In this document: piece by piece, positions 11,580 to 23,720 of the stretch
How the letters are laid out: each line of letters opens with the position of its first letter
How positions within the stretch are numbered: position 1 is the stretch's first letter
DNA from: Phragmites australis
Lineage: Eukaryota; Streptophyta; Magnoliopsida; Poales; Poaceae
Assembly (NCBI RefSeq): GCF_958298935.1
Contig: NC_084942.1
Coordinates: forward strand, 11,973,501 to 12,037,500
Direction of reading: 5' to 3'
DNA length: 64,000 nucleotides
The notes under the pieces: model-generated
What the model was told of the DNA's origin: nothing
The model's database searches: none
The model's input: only the letters and a program-made list of their open reading frames with translations
Made by a program: the position numbers and the translations under genes

Positions 11580-12578
11580 AGGTACACTCGCAAAGGCCAG
11601 CCGGCTGGCAACCTTTGGGCAGATCGCTTGGCCCCATACACCTTAGGATGGGCCCAAGCGCTACAAGATGTCGTGGAGGAGGCATGTCCCTTCGACGAGC
11701 GGAGCTTCGCCGACTACCTATGGTGGTACGTTCCACGTACATGCACACTGGTCACCTACACCCTTGAGTGTGTCCGGCCCCATGTCGCGTCGACTACGGA
11801 GGCGTACCTGGTCCATTGGGACAAGGATGCTGCATTGGCGGTATGTTTTACTTACAAGTTAGTAGTCCATACTTGAGGAATAAAGACTGTAGATTTAAAT
11901 TGCTTTTTTCTTGTTTGTATCCACAGGTCGATATCATTTACGATGTCCATAGGGACGCAGCTGGTACCATGGACCACCTCAAGCAAGGGGTGCACCTCAG
12001 TGCGTCAGATGTCGCATGCTTCGTCAAGCGGGTTTTTCATCCCTCAAGGTATCGAACCACCGATGTGTTTTTGTGGTGACCGTTGCAGGCTCCGCGAGTC
12101 GCAGGACATCTCATACATGACATCTCATCACCTATGGGTTGTGCTTCTTCATATGTACCAACTACAAATATGACAATACTCAACATGGAACATATGAGTA
12201 TCCATCGGTATAGCAACAAATATCAGCCACATCTTTGCCGATTTCGCACCCTGTTTTACTAACCGCTCATCTTGTTCTATTTGTTCAGTTCCCTTCACCG
12301 CTCTGTGATTTTATTCAATGGCTCAACAATGAGCAAAATGAGGAATAAAAGTAATGGGTCGACATTAATATGAGGTGGAGAAGGGAAGCTTACAGCAAGA
12401 GGAACTTCGCCTAAAGCGGCAGGAAGAAGAGCGCATGAGGAAGGAGGCGCACGATCATACCGTGGCTCAGGCTCGGGAGGATGAGAGGGCAAGGAAGCGG
12501 GAGAGAGCCCGCCGTGCTAAGGCGGTAGGTCCCGATGCCTTCCGAAAGGGAAAATATCCTAGATGCACTCAGTAGAGA
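11580..12578 (+). pseudogene. MULE-linked C-terminal protein, GRF-like zinc segment and basic coiled tail
   Basis: Downstream of the SWIM motif on the same strand several exon-like pieces continue. 11580-11840 contains QPAGNLWADRLAPYTLGWAQ and FADYLWWYVPRTC. A plausible intron runs from the GTATGTTTTA donor near 11840 to the TTTGTATCCACAG acceptor near 11926. The next piece contains VDIIYDVHRDAAGTMDHLKQ. A Cys motif, EPPMCFCGDRCRL, near 12055 resembles a GRF zinc finger in another frame. A highly charged tail (ERARKRERARRAKAVGPDAF) ends in a stop near 12573. The layout resembles MULE-associated plant-mobile-domain/GRF proteins of grasses; that match is from memory. Frame changes make it a likely pseudogene. 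Confidence 0.45.
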
Positions 12579-12984
12579 GTATCTAATGTAACCCGATATA
12601 CTTCTACTCCCTAAGGCATGTTATGATTAGGAGCGGCACACTAATAAGTAGGTCTTAGTGCGAACGGTACATGCCACATTCTTTTCCTCGTCGTGTCGTC
12701 GTGGTTACAATCTCATGTAATAATTTCCACCATATGTTTAATCTTATGTTGTCGCCATTCGCAACCTCATACCGGCGTAATATGCTGCGAGTGCTTCACA
12801 TATACAATTTGTTCGCAAATACTGATTTTTTATTCTCCGACAATTACGTAACCTACTCAAAATTCTTGCTTCCTCAGTATACCGTTTTCACTACTCTTCT
12901 ACCTTTTTAATTCCAAATTTTGTAAATTCTCTATTTAAATTTTGACGAAAAACACAAAATTTTGTAATTTTTGACAAAAAATAT

Positions 12985-13250
12985 GCCATTACCGCCCCCT
13001 CAAAGGGCGGCTAGGCCGCTAACCGCCCTCTCAGACCCTACCCGCCCCCTGAGAGGGCGGTTAGCCCCCTTGCCGCCCTCTGAGGGGGCGGTTAGGCCAC
13101 CCATCCTCCCAGTGGGCGGTAAGCTGGCCTAACCGCCCTCTCAGAGGGTTGCAGCCCTGGGGCTGCAGGCGTCTAGTTTTGTAATTTTTTCACGAGGAAT
13201 CTATTTATTTAAATTTTTAATTGAAAAAATAAAAAATAAAAAAACTCCTC
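12985..13250. repeat. Terminal region of MULE copy A with GGGCGG palindromic boxes
   Basis: From about 12985 to 13150 the sequence repeats AACCGCCCTCTCAGAGGG-type boxes and their complements. A GGCTGCAG and an AT-rich tail (TCTATTTATTTAAAT near 13199, ending AAAAAACTCC) follow. The same combination occurs beside MULE copy B at 43905-44210, there upstream of a transposase on the opposite strand. This is expected if it is the element's terminal inverted region. The far end of copy A is missing, so no target duplication can be read. Confidence 0.6.
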
Positions 13251-14140
13251 TCTCTCTAGTAGGCCGTAGGAACCTTCTACCTTCAGCCCGTTTCCAATCG
13301 TGCGACGCTGGAGCCCAGAGACCGTCGTCTTCCTCCTTCCGTCGCCCCTGTAACGTGTCCGACAAGGAGCCGTGAAGACCCAATCCGACACATACCATTG
13401 CGCCGAGTCCATGTGGAAGACCTTCTAGAAGCAAGCTGACGGAGACCGCAAGGGTCACGGGAGGAATTCTCACGATCGAGTTCAACATGAAGGGAATCGA
13501 ACTCGGAACGGGACGTACCGCCGCCGGTCACCCGAACACTAATTGGAGTCGAAGTGGAATTCTCTCGCTTCCCTTACAATAAATATGCACCCCCAGCCCC
13601 TCCTCTTGACATCCCCATCTTTTTCGCCAAGTTCCCAGAGCAGAAGATTTGCCGGAGTGCTTTGTCATCGCTAATCGGAAGCCGCTGCCACAGCCACACA
13701 TCATCGTCGTTGTGCCTCTGCACGACTTGCCGACGTCCATGTGTTGGTCAAACATGATCACCGAGACCCGAGGATCACTTCCCAGCACTCGTTGTCGAAG
13801 AACTGGCACTGTAGCTCAGTTTCTGACGAGCTCTGGCCATGCACCACCATGGGAGAATGGAGCGGCGCCGCCTTCACGTCATAGCTGAGAGGGGTCACTG
13901 CTCCACATCCAATCTGCATTCGATGGACACGATTAGATCAGTAATACACCCCTTCGCGATTTAGATCTGAGCCATCCGATTGGAAATCGACGGTGTCAAT
14001 TTAATGTAGATAACGGCGCGATCCAGCCGGCCGGTAAACGCCGTCAGTCCACGTCGGCAGGGCTGCATCAGCACCCGCGCCTACGTGACATTACCACATT
14101 AGCCGTTTGTGCCTACATGGCATGCACAGAGTTTTTGTGT
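13251..14140. other. Unassigned region
   Basis: A moderately GC-rich stretch (13250-14120) with short open frames on both strands, none with a recognisable domain or conserved motif. It might be a captured gene fragment or old transposon leader. Confidence 0.3.
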
Positions 14141-15416
14141 TTGCTGACATCATAAACAATAGAGATGACCCAATAAATAGAGTTTAATAATCGGATTAAT
14201 TTTGTTAAAGATTTAAATATTGTTTTACTTTAGTAAATAATTCTAGAAAATGGTGTTAATTTAGAAAACAGTTTTATTAATTTTAATAATGTTATTTATT
14301 TATTTTAATATTTCATATAGTTTTATAATTCAAAGAAATGCTAATAAATTCTAAAAAATTCTAGAAAATCCTGAAAAATCATAGGTTTGTTTGAAAAATT
14401 TAGGAAAATTTCTAATCACATAATTTCATCTATAGTTAATTTTTTTATCCTATTTTAAATTTTTAAAAATTGTAACTTGTCAACTGTAACTACGTTTTGA
14501 TCCATTCTTTTGCCAAAATTGCCGGCAAAATGTGATCTTGTGTGTGGTGACATTTTTTGTGTGATATTTGATTATTTTTGGATCTTGGAGTTTATTTGTT
14601 ACCTTTCCTCTTATGTTTGTGAGTAGACATCAACGTTCCAAAAGAGCTATAATTTCTCCAGGACCATGATTTCGATGACCCAATCGAGTTTTGTGCAGGC
14701 AAGTTGTGCTCTCGACCATATTAATCCTAGTTTTTCAAATATTTTATATAAACATGCATGCTAATAATATTGCCATGAATCCCAACAGCTAGTTTATTAA
14801 CTAGTTTTCCTTTATTGTTCGTATCACCAAGGTTATGGTTTTGTTATGGAAGGGTAGATGATGCTTAGGCTTGTTTTGGGATGCTGATCATGATAATAGC
14901 CCTACTAAATATGATAATGATTCTGCGCAACTATGATAAAAGATGATGATCTAATTTTGGTAGCAACATGAAATTAGGATTTAAGCAAGTGGTTTGATGA
15001 AACCGGTACATGTTGTACAGTTGGGTTGTGGTAGTCTTGCTCAAATATAAGGACCAGTTTGTGGAGTGATTTTGAGTTAACAGTACAACCACAAGTCTAG
15101 TATGGAACAAGCCTAGCCGATTAATTTGCTTTACTCTCAACATTGTGTAGACCATTTGGTTGTATGCAATGGAAGTTTGTACTTTCAAAGTTTCATTGGC
15201 ATAAGAGGGGTCTTCCATTGTTGAAGTGCATTCACACGGTGGTGAAACCTTAGCGGGTATGCACATACTGAGAGGGGCTTTCTAAAGGTTTTGTAGTGGT
15301 CACTAGTTGCACACCTTAAAAGTGTGTAAAGTACCGATTGGTGCCGGCAAAAGAGTTGATCATGACTTATGGGTAAAGTGTACAAATGGTTAATCAGCTG
15401 TACTCATGATTATGAG
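14141..15416 (+). repeat. LTR-like repeat, left part, split by the CRM insertion
   Basis: This is AT-rich non-coding sequence with the look of a grass LTR: runs such as AAATTCTAGAAAATCC near 14370, then mixed sequence from ~14620. It ends exactly at the 5-bp target duplication of the CRM element, and 23115-23720 reads as its continuation on the far side. I recall this type of sequence as a common grass LTR, but the family is unproven and the left boundary is a guess. Confidence 0.4.
15412..15416. repeat. Target-site duplication ATGAG (left)
   Basis: ATGAG here is repeated at 23115-23119, flanking both LTR ends of the CRM-like element. A 5-bp duplication is the normal Ty3 integration footprint. 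Confidence 0.85.
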
Positions 15417-16325
15417 TGATGAGGACATCACTCTTTCGGATACACACACACCGAGTATTCCTCCAACAATAGGTCCATTGACACGAGCTCGTGCACGTCA
15501 ACTAAATCATGAGGTGAGCTCGTTCCTTAGTGTTCCTTTATATTTTGATGAGGATGGGATGCTACTGAATAATTGTGATGTATTATTACTTAGGAACACG
15601 GGAGAAGAACAGCAAGGGCGCCCAAGCCAAGGTGGAGGTCCAATCAAGTTCGAGTCCGTTTCGGAGTCCAGGACTAGCCTGCACTAAAATCGTCTCCCAG
15701 GACGCATACGGACTCCGTTTTCGACGTTCTACACATGGTTGAAAAGCTAAGGAGATAAGCTTTCCAACGGGACTGGTCCCATGTCCAAATTCTTTCTGAG
15801 TCAACGGAAATCATCGAAACAAGTGGACATCCAGAATCTGTCACGGTGCTGCGTCACCATCTTTTGAGCCGTTGGGCCGTGTATCGTGTTGGAGTCCATT
15901 AGGGACGTGTCCAAGGGTCCTTGGCCGACCCTAGTCTTTTATATACAGTAGCCGCCGCCCTAATTAGGGTTGAGTTTTGCTTAGATATTGATCTACACAC
16001 AGTTGTGAGATTTGCGCTCTTGTTCCGGACCGACTAGGCCGCCGCAAGTGTTTGTGGAACCCCGACTTCGAGTGCTTGAATTCAATTCGCAATATTTCAG
16101 ATTGCATCTTCTACGTTCTTGCTTGTGTTCTCGGTACGCTTGCAGGGATTGAGCCTTCTTGGCGAGGTCAACCACGCGACACGGTTGATAACCATCGGAG
16201 CTGTGGTGTAGTGATTGCAAGGGACACGATCTGTTCGGGTCGAAGCCTTTGGATCATCAACGTCGAGTTCTCCACTCACGGACTTATCGCTACCTATCGG
16301 AAGATCAGGCCAACATTGCTCATCA
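15417..16325 (+). mobile_element. 5' LTR of the CRM-like element
   Basis: It pairs base for base with 22206-23114 and has the same length. The first ~270 bp keep an open frame identical in type to the pol C-terminus (LTRARARQLNHEVSSFL), here detached from any pol gene. Confidence 0.85.
15935..15946 (+). promoter_or_regulatory. CRM-like LTR TATA box
   Basis: CTTTTATATACAG lies mid-LTR, followed by TAGCCGCCGCCC, and is conserved at 22725-22736 in the 3' LTR. It is the probable core promoter for element transcription. Confidence 0.55.
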
Positions 16326-16327
16326 AC

Positions 16328-16337
16328 TGGTATCAGA
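16328..16337 (+). other. Primer-binding site (tRNA-Met)
   Basis: TGGTATCAGA lies two bases after the 5' LTR end and matches the complement of initiator tRNA-Met. Confidence 0.8.
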
Positions 16338-17551
16338 TTTTCAGGTTGCCCGTTAGGTAATTTCGTTTTCCCCTTTAGATTAGTCTGTTTTTCATTACCT
16401 AGAGTCCGGAAAAAGCCAAAAAAATTCCGTCGATTTCCGCTGCCCTAGAACCCTTTATGCCTTTGCAATTTTTGTTTTCAGTTGCGTGTTGTTGAGTTTG
16501 TGTCCGTGGTCGAGTCTTGTTGCTAGTTTTAGAGTCGTGTTCTTGGTTTTAGTCAACGCTCCGTACTGTTTTGATCACGTCGCTATCCCATCGCCACCAT
16601 CCCCACCAACAAGTCGAGCCACCACATTACTCGATTTGCCACCGCGAGCCGCCTTGTGTTACTTTCCGTCACGCCAACCATAGATAGGTCGCAAGCCGCC
16701 TTGTATCAATTGCCCTGCCATCGCTGCCCTCCTTGTTCATCTCGCGATCCTATTGCTTGCAATACCTTCAAGAGGTCAATTTCTGCAAGTGGTGCTTTGA
16801 AAAAAACCCTAACTCGACAGGGGTTCAGTAAAAGGGCCATAACTTTCTCATACGGACTCGGAATCAGGCAAATTTTTTTTTACGGATATCTACAGAAAAA
16901 GTTACATCCGGGTTCCGTTGAAAATGTTTTCCCAAATTCGGCTCGGAAGATTGAGTAATCGAGCCGCGAAGTTTCCGCACGCTTTTCAGAGAACGTGCTT
17001 GATTTTCTATAGGCCACATCTTGCATCTGTTTGAGCTGAAAATTTCTGTGGTTGTTTCTTTTGTGCTCCTAGTTCAGAAAAAAATATAAGAAAAATACGA
17101 AAAAAAAAATTTCGTGATTTCTACTAGTGCTAAAAGACAAAAAAGAGGAGCACATAGAGAACACTCAGATCATTGTGCTATTTGCTATTTCTTTCTCTGA
17201 TCATCCTTTTTAGCTTTGTTTCAGCTGTTGTGCTAGGACTAGGGACACGTGATAGACCAGCAACTGTGATTCATACTTTGGACACTTATTTAGCTTTGCT
17301 CTTCTGATTACAGTTATTGCTAATCCTTGCTACCATATTGTGCCTTCCAAGCTCCACCTCCTTTGATCCGAACAGGTTCACTCTTGCAATCATCCCACGC
17401 TTCCAGACTCGTCACTGGTTGTTCCTCCTTGCTACGTTGGTAAGAACATTTGTAAGAGCGTGGTAAGACGCTTGAGTGTGTGTGATTCCACCTTCCACAA
17501 CCTAGTAGTTGATAGGGATAATATTGTGTTGTCCTTTGTTTTCTACTAACC
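16338..17551 (+). other. Untranslated leader of the CRM-like element
   Basis: About 1.2 kb between PBS and gag without a supported gene. It holds an A-rich stretch near 17070-17110 and no recognisable protein motif. Confidence 0.5.
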
Positions 17552-20500
17552 ATGTCAGGTGATGGCTCTCCATCGGATTTTAGGATTGTGTGTCCAAGGA
17601 AGAACTCAACAAAGCCTTGCAGGATCATACTAGGCTATTGACAGACAATAGAACAAGCATTGCTAAACTCGTCACGCGAGTCAACGACCTTGAGTTGCGA
17701 CAGCCACCACAGGATGATGACCATTCACATGATGATGATGATGATACTAATAATGGTGACCAAGAAGATGGTGAGGTTTTTGTTGGGCAAGATGCGCGTG
17801 CTGAGCAACGTCCTCGTGCTGAACAATTACGTCATGACCAACAACAACGTCGTCAAGGTAATGAAGGTAATAATGTTAATCGCAACGGTCGCGATGATCC
17901 TTATTCTAAGGTTAAGTTTTCAATGCCTCCTTTTGATGGTGCATATGATGCTGATGCTTATTTGAATTGGGAAATGACGGTTGATCAAAAGTATAGTTCT
18001 CATATGGTTCCTGAAATGCATAGAGTTAGACTAGCCACTTGTGAGTTCACGAATTATGCTATTATTTGGTGGAATGGTTTAGTTTCTAGTGGCTTAGAAC
18101 CTGAATCATGGCCTAGACTAAAGCGGGCCATGTGCAATAGATTTATTCCTCCTGATTATACACGTGAATTGAAAAAGAAATTGCAGCGCTTAAATCAAGG
18201 TTCTAAATCTGTGCATGATTACTATCAAGAGCTTCAAATTGCTATGCTTCGTTGTAGTATACAAGAGGATGATGAGGATACCATGATTCGTTTTTACTCC
18301 GGGTTGAGACGTGAAATTCAGGACCTTGTTGATTATAAAGATTACAATACTACCAATAGGTTGTTCCATTTTGCTATCTTGGCAGAAAAAGAACTGCAAG
18401 GTCGACAACATGTGCAGAAATTGCGGAACAATTTTGGGAGCACATCTACTTCACGAGTACCACCGGGACAAGCAACAACATTCCCTTCTACATCTACACG
18501 ATCTGCTGCCCCCTCCTCCAACACTCGGGCGTGTACAGCAGGAGCACCACAACCATCACGTGAAGTGAGCAAATCTACTATTTCGCAGGATCCAATGTCA
18601 GGCTCTTCTTCAGGTGCAGCTACCACAGGTCGTACAACGGGCATTGTGTGCCGTCGCTGCCAAGGTATTGGCCACGTCATGAAGGATTGCCCAAGCCAGC
18701 GAGCATACTCCGCAATAGTAGATGGTGGATATGTTAGTCATAGTGATGTCGAGGAAGAATATGCATTTGAAGCTAATCTTGCAGCCGATCATGACATGGA
18801 TAGTGAGGGGGAGGAGATTAGTGGTACCGCTGCCACGGAGAGTTATGCAGCATGCACCTTCATTCTGAAGCGAGTTTTGAGTTCTCAAATGGGGCAAGCG
18901 GAGCAGCTACAACGCCATAATCTGTTCCAGACATTCCTCATTGTCAAAGATGCACGTGTTCGTACCATAATTGATGGCGGGAGTTCCCACAACCTCTTGA
19001 GCTCCGATCTTGTGAAGAATCTTTCCTTGCCAACACGTGCACATCCTCATCCATACTACATTCAGTGGTTTAATAACAGCGGTAAGGTTAAGGTAACACA
19101 ATCTGCGAGAGTACATTTTTCTATTAGTTCCTACCATGATTATGCTGATTTTGATGTAGTGCCTATGCAAGCATGTTCACTTTTGTTAGGCCGTCCTTGG
19201 GAATTTGATACCGATGCTACACACTATGGTAGAAATAATAAATACTCTCTCATGCACAAGGGAAAGAAAATCTCTTTGCTTCCTTTGACACTTGCTGAAA
19301 TTGTGCAATGTGATAAAGCTTTAGCTGAAAAAGAAAAGAAAGAACGTGTTTTGGAATCTGGAAATCAGCAAGTAGCTCAATCTGTTTTTCCACCTAAGAA
19401 AGAGAAGAACACACCTAGGTCCGAAGGCATTAAGTTAAAGGGTGGTGTTATGCTTACTACTAAATCTGACCTTGCTGAAATTCAAGATAATGATACTTTG
19501 TGCTATGCTTTCGTATGCAAAGAGGTTTTATTTTCAATTGATGATATACCTAGCTCTTTGCCTGCTGCTGTCACTAACCTTTTGCAGGAGTATGAGGATG
19601 TCTTTCCAGCTGAGATACCCCCGGGGCTACCACCATTGAGAGGGATAGAGCACCAAATAGATTTGATCCCGGGAGCGACTTTGCCAAACCGCACTGCATA
19701 TAGGACCAATCCGGAGGAGACTAAGGAAATTCAGTGACAAGTCCAAGACCTTTTGGACCGTGGGTACGTACGAGAGAGCCTTAGTCCTTGTGCTGTTCCT
19801 GTTCTTTTGGTTCCTAAGAAAGATGGTACATGGCGCATGTGTGTTGATTGTAGAGCCATTAATAATATCACAATAAGGTATCGTCACCCTATTCCTAGGC
19901 TAGACGACATGCTTGATGAGTTGAGTGGTTCTATTATATTCACGAAGATTGACTTGCATAGTGGTTACCACCAAATAAGAATGAAATTGGGAGATGAATG
20001 GAAAACTGCTTTTAAAACTAAGTTCGGTCTATATGAGTGGTTAGTGATGCCTTTTGGTTTAACTAATGCACCTAGCACTTTCATGAGATTGATGAATGAG
20101 GTTTTACGTGCTTTCATAGGAATATTTGTAGTGGTGTACTTTGATGATATTTTGATCTATAGCAAGTCATATGAAGAACACATTGATTATCTACGTGCTG
20201 TTTTTACTGCTTTGAGAGAGGCACGTTTGTTTGCTAACCTTGACAAGTGCACCTTTTGCACGAATAGAGTTGCTTTTTTTGGCTATGTTGTTACTCCACA
20301 GGGAATTGAAGTGGATGAAGCTAAAATTGAAGCCATCAAGAGCTGGCCGACCCCTGGGACTATCACACAGGTGAGAAGCTTTCATGGCCTTGCAGGGTTC
20401 TATCGGCGTTTTGTGAGAGATTTCAGCACCATTGCTGCCCCACTCAATGAGTTGACAAAGAAGGGCGTTCCGTTCCAATGGGGGCCAGCACAAGAACAAG

Positions 20501-22476
20501 CTTTTAATACGCTGAAAGATAAGCTTACACATGCACCTCTACTTCAACTTCCGGACTTTGGTAAGACTTTTGAGTTAGAATGTGATGCTAGCGGCATTGG
20601 AATTGGAGAAGTGCTACTACAAGGAGGTAAACCCGTTGCTTATTTTAGTGAGAAATTGAATGGGCCATCTCTTAATTATTCGACTTATGATAAGGAGTTG
20701 TATGCTTTAGTGCGAGTTTTAGAAACATGGCAACATTATCTTTGGCCTAAGGAGTTTATTATTCATTCTGATAATGAAGCTTTGAAACATAGTAGAAGCC
20801 AAGCCAAACTGAACAAACATCATGCTAAATGGGTTGAATTTATAGTCTTTTCCTTATATCATTAAACACAAGAAAGGTAAAAACAATGTCATTGCAGATG
20901 CATTATCTAGACGTTATACCATGTTGTCCCAACTCGATCATAAGATTTTTGGTTTAGAAACAATTAAAGGATTATATGCTACTGATTTGGACTTTAAAGA
21001 TGCTTTTGAACATTGTAACGAAGGAAGAACTTGGAATAAATATGTGCTGAATGATGGATTACTATACCGTGCTAATAGGCTATGTATCCCAGCTAGCTCT
21101 ATTCGCCTATTGTTCTTGCAGGAAGTGCATGGAGGTGGTTTGATGGGACATTTTGGAGTGAAGAAGACCGAGGATGTATTGGCTGCTCACTTCTTTTGGC
21201 CTAAGATGAGGCACGACGTCGAGCGCTACGTGGCACGCTGCACTACTTGCAATAAAGCTAAGTCTCGCTTGAACCCATATGGACTTTATATGCCTCTTCC
21301 TATTCCTAGTGTGCCTTGGGAGGATATTTCTATGGATTTTGTTTTAGGATTGCCTAGGACCAAGAGGGGGAGGGATAGTATATTTGTCGTTGTGGATCGT
21401 TTTTCAAAAATGGCACATTTTATACCTTGTCACAAGAGCGATGATGCTACAAACATAGCTGATTTATTTTTCAGGGAAATCATTCGCTTGCATGGAATGC
21501 CTAACACCATTGTTTCGGATCGTGATGCAAAATTTTTGAGCCACTTTTGGAGGACACTTTGGAATAAACTTGGGATAAAGCTGCTGTTTTTGACGACATG
21601 TCACCCTCAAACCAACGGACAAACGGAGGTTGTGAACCGCACATTATCCACCATGTTGCGGGCTATTTTGAAGAAAAATTTGAGGATGTGGGAAGAGTGT
21701 CTACCCCATATTGAGTTCGCTTACAACAGATCAGTTCACTCCACCACCAAGGTAAGTCCGTTTTAGGTAGTGTATGGTTTTAACCCCCGTGCCCCTATTG
21801 ATTTACTTCCTTTACCAACATCCAAGAAATTGAATTTTGATGCTAACACACGTGCTGATTTGATTCTGAAAATGCATGAGTTGACTAAGCAAAATATTGA
21901 AAAGATGAATGAGAAGTATAGAACTTATGGTAGCCAAGGTCGGAAACATATTACTTTTGAAATTGGTGTCTTGTGTGGTTACATTTGCGCAAAGATAGGT
22001 TTCCTGATTTGAGAAAGTCTAAATTGCTGCCTCGAGCTGATGGTCCTTTTAAAATTGTGGAAAAGATCAATGATAATGCATATAAGCTTGAGTTGCCTAC
22101 AGATTATGGGGTTAGTCCCACATTTAATATTTCAGATTTAAAGCCTTGCTTGGGAGAAGAAGATGACATTGTGTCGAGGACGACTCAAATTCAAGAGGGG
22201 GAGGATGATGATGACATCACTCTTTCGGATACACACACACCGAGTATTCCTCCAACAATAGGTCCATTGACACGAGCTCGTGCACGTCAACTAAATCATG
22301 AGGTGAGCTCGTTCCTTAGTGTTCCTTTATATTTTGATGAGGATGGGATGCTACTGAATAATTGTGATGTATTGTTACTTAGGAACACGGGAGAAGAACA
22401 GCAAGGGCGCCCAAGCCAAGGTGGAGGTCCAATCAAGTTCGAGTCCGTTTCGGAGTCCAGGACCAGCCTGCACTAA
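17552..22476 (+). pseudogene. CRM-like gag-pol polyprotein (two stops, three frameshifts)
   Basis: Gag probably begins at ATG 17552; a one-base slip near 17582 moves it into the long frame. In order: a gag core (PPFDGAYDADAYLNWE near 17930), a CCHC knuckle (CRRCQGIGHVMKDC near 18645), an aspartic protease (IDGGSSHNLL near 18970), RT with [12 protein letters not shown] near 20135, RNase H ([14 protein letters not shown] near 20578), integrase with its zinc region ([15 protein letters not shown] to CTTC near 21240) and D,D,E residues at MDF (21331), SDRDA (21516) and QTEVVN (21620). The C-terminus extends into the LTR and ends at 22476. Stops lie at 19735-19737 and 21764-21766, with frameshifts near 20844 and 21974. 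A C-to-T change at an Arg codon would explain the first stop. Confidence 0.85.
22193..22205 (+). other. Polypurine tract
   Basis: AAGAGGGGGAGGA abuts the 3' LTR start (TGATGATGACATCA). In this element it lies inside the pol reading frame. Confidence 0.75.
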
Positions 22477-23114
22477 AATCGTCGCCCAGGACGCATACAG
22501 ACTCCGTTTTTGACGTTATACACATGGTTGGAAAGCTAAGGAGATAAGTTTTCCAACGGGACTAGTCCCATGTCCAAATTTTTTCTGAGTCAACGGGAAT
22601 TGTCAAAACCAGTGGATGTCCAGAATCTGTCGGGGTGCTGCGCCACCATCTTTTGGGCCGTTGGGCCATGTATCGTGTTGGAGTCCATTAGGGACGTGTC
22701 CAAGGGTCATTGGCCGACCCTAGTCTTTTATATACAGTAGCCGCTGCCCTAATTAGGGTTGGATTTTGCTTAGATATTGATCTACACACAGTTGTGAGAT
22801 TTTCGCTCTTGTTCCGGACCGACTAGACCGCCACAAGTGTTTGTGGAACCCCGACTTCGAGTGCTTGAATTCAATTCGTAATATTTCAGATTGCATCTTC
22901 TACGTTCTTGCTTGTGTTCTCGGTACGCTTGCAGGGATTGAGCCTTCTTGGCGAGGTCAACCGCGCGACATGGTTGATAACCATCGGAGCTGTGGTGTAG
23001 TGATTGCAAGGGAGACAATTTGTTCGGGTCGAAGCCTTTGGATCATCAACGTCGAGTTCTTCACCCACCGACTTATCGCTACCTATCGGAAGATCAGGCC
23101 AACATTACTCATCA
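22206..23114 (+). mobile_element. 3' LTR of the CRM-like element
   Basis: It is 909 bp, equal in length to the 5' LTR, starts TGATGATGACATCA and ends CTCATCA. It encodes the last ~90 residues of pol and carries the TATA box at 22725-22736. Confidence 0.85.
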
Positions 23115-23720
23115 ATGAGTGGCAAGGAAAACATCACATGATTAGAACTTGACAGTTTTGGTTGGTTTGATTAATCATTAGTGATGGGAACTGTGATTGA
23201 GATGTTGTTCAACCTTAGTGGTAGGAACCGTGATTGAGGTGTTGAAAGGTTGGTTAAGTCAAGCTGGTTGGAATATTGAGGTGGTTGTTTACTTTATTGT
23301 TATTCCTTTAATTGTTTACTTGCTTTTAAATTGTTTTAAAATAAATATTATTTATACAAAAGAGCCATATTACCATACTGTTGTCAAGCCTTCATATGCA
23401 TATTATTTTTCTCATAACTTACTAAGTACGATATGTGCTTACTCTTGCTATTACCAAACACTCAGTTAGAGAAGATGTTAGAGAGTTTGCTAAGGATGGA
23501 TCATTCTAAGTTGCTTTCTATATTAGTTTGCCTGTAGAGTCATCGTGAAGGATTAGAGTCTACGTAGTTTCACTGTAGTTTTTTTTATCTTGATTGTTGA
23601 AGGTCACTTTTGTAAGATGATGAATGAAGTTTAAATATTTTAAGATTGATTTTTGCGCTCAGCACATAGATAAGATTTATCTTTTTCTTGGACCGATCTC
23701 GACATTAGGGGAGTGATGAG
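23115..23720 (+). repeat. LTR-like repeat, right part, after the CRM insertion
   Basis: It begins with the second ATGAG and continues the sequence interrupted at 15416. It is AT-rich, without coding potential, and resembles the downstream half of a grass LTR. The right boundary near 23720 is approximate. Confidence 0.4.

Larger units (their letters stand above)
15417..23114 (+). mobile_element. CRM-like Ty3 chromovirus, structurally complete
   Basis: A 7.7-kb element with two 909-bp LTRs, tRNA-Met PBS, one long gag-pol region, a polypurine tract and a 5-bp duplication ATGAG. The LTRs start TGATGA and end CTCATCA. The 3' end of the pol frame runs into the 3' LTR, a feature of CRM (centromeric) retrotransposons. 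By hand alignment the LTRs differ at about 40 of 909 positions, roughly 4%, so this is younger than the Tekay-like element at the left. Gag-pol carries two stops and at least three frameshifts, so it is not autonomous now. Placement in CRM rather than another chromovirus clade rests on motif resemblance and the LTR-overlapping ORF. Confidence 0.8.
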
